A stretch of DNA of 6,356 nt from an uncultured Campylobacteraceae bacterium. GTDB lineage: Bacteria > Campylobacterota > Campylobacteria > Campylobacterales > Arcobacteraceae. Made by a program: the position numbers and the translations under genes. The DNA is taken from positions 1-6,356 of the forward strand of contig CAJXPH010000161.1 of NCBI GenBank assembly GCA_913057765.1. The letters run 5' to 3'. This document shows, in pieces, positions 6,308 to 6,356 of the stretch. Every line of letters begins with the position of its first letter. The first letter of the stretch is position 1. The notes beneath the pieces were generated by a model. That model was not told the origin of the DNA and did no database searches. It saw only the letters and a program-made list of their open reading frames with translations.

Positions 6308-6356
6308 CTGTCTCTTATACACATCTCCGAGCCCACGAGACCAGAGAGGATCTCGT
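6308..6356. other. Illumina Nextera adapter read-through (not biological)
   Basis: CTGTCTCTTATACACATCT (6308-6326) is the 19-bp Tn5 mosaic end. CCGAGCCCACGAGAC (6327-6341) is the rest of the Nextera read-2 adapter. CAGAGAGG (6342-6349) agrees, from memory, with i7 index N708, and ATCTCGT (6350-6356) is the start of the P7 segment. The order and spacing are exactly those of a read that passes through its insert into the adapter. The biological sequence therefore ends at 6307, and the right window edge is a contig end of an untrimmed draft assembly. Confidence 0.98.

Noticed and set aside
6327..6336. GTG start of the chemoreceptor at 6336
   Set aside because: The GTG and the next nine codons come from the Nextera adapter; the real start lies beyond the contig end.

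Overview
The window looks like a chromosomal piece of a low-GC Campylobacterota genome, most likely an Arcobacter-group bacterium. The support is the AT-rich sequence and AT-biased codon use, promoter candidates with a clear extended -10 but no recognisable -35, and the form of the chemoreceptor (FFSFIN and DEIGNMAKIIN after the second membrane helix, NAAVEAATAGEAGKGF at the hairpin tip). The genus is inferred from remembered family features and was not tested by a search.

Layout from left to right. aroE (shikimate dehydrogenase) lies on the minus strand and ends in a small hairpin at the left edge. A gap of 100 bases with divergent promoter candidates separates it from pgeF (polyphenol oxidase-type purine nucleoside phosphorylase, laccase-domain family) on the plus strand. 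The next 150 non-coding bases hold a 19-bp palindrome, four phased 11-bp repeats, a possible AT-only terminator and a promoter candidate. Then follow three plus-strand genes: a short-form malic enzyme, purU (formyltetrahydrofolate deformylase) and trmL (tRNA wobble 2'-O-methyltransferase). malic enzyme and purU are separated by a perfect 13-bp stem-loop, while purU and trmL are one base apart and surely co-transcribed. A methyl-accepting chemotaxis protein converges on trmL from the right and runs off the end of the biological sequence.

The last 49 bases (6308-6356) are not biological. They match the Illumina Nextera transposon end, the read-2 adapter, an 8-base i7 index and the start of P7. 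An open reading frame that begins in this stretch gives the chemoreceptor a false N-terminus (MGSEMCIRDS). The true gene is 5'-truncated and its start is missing.

The genes are mostly housekeeping: aromatic amino-acid precursor synthesis, purine nucleoside salvage or cleanup, malate to pyruvate conversion, one-carbon/formate supply and tRNA modification, plus one chemoreceptor. I found no defence system, mobile element, CRISPR array, RNA gene or convincing new system. The items most worth a second look are the adapter artefact, the phased repeat array upstream of the malic enzyme gene, and the purU leader hairpin.
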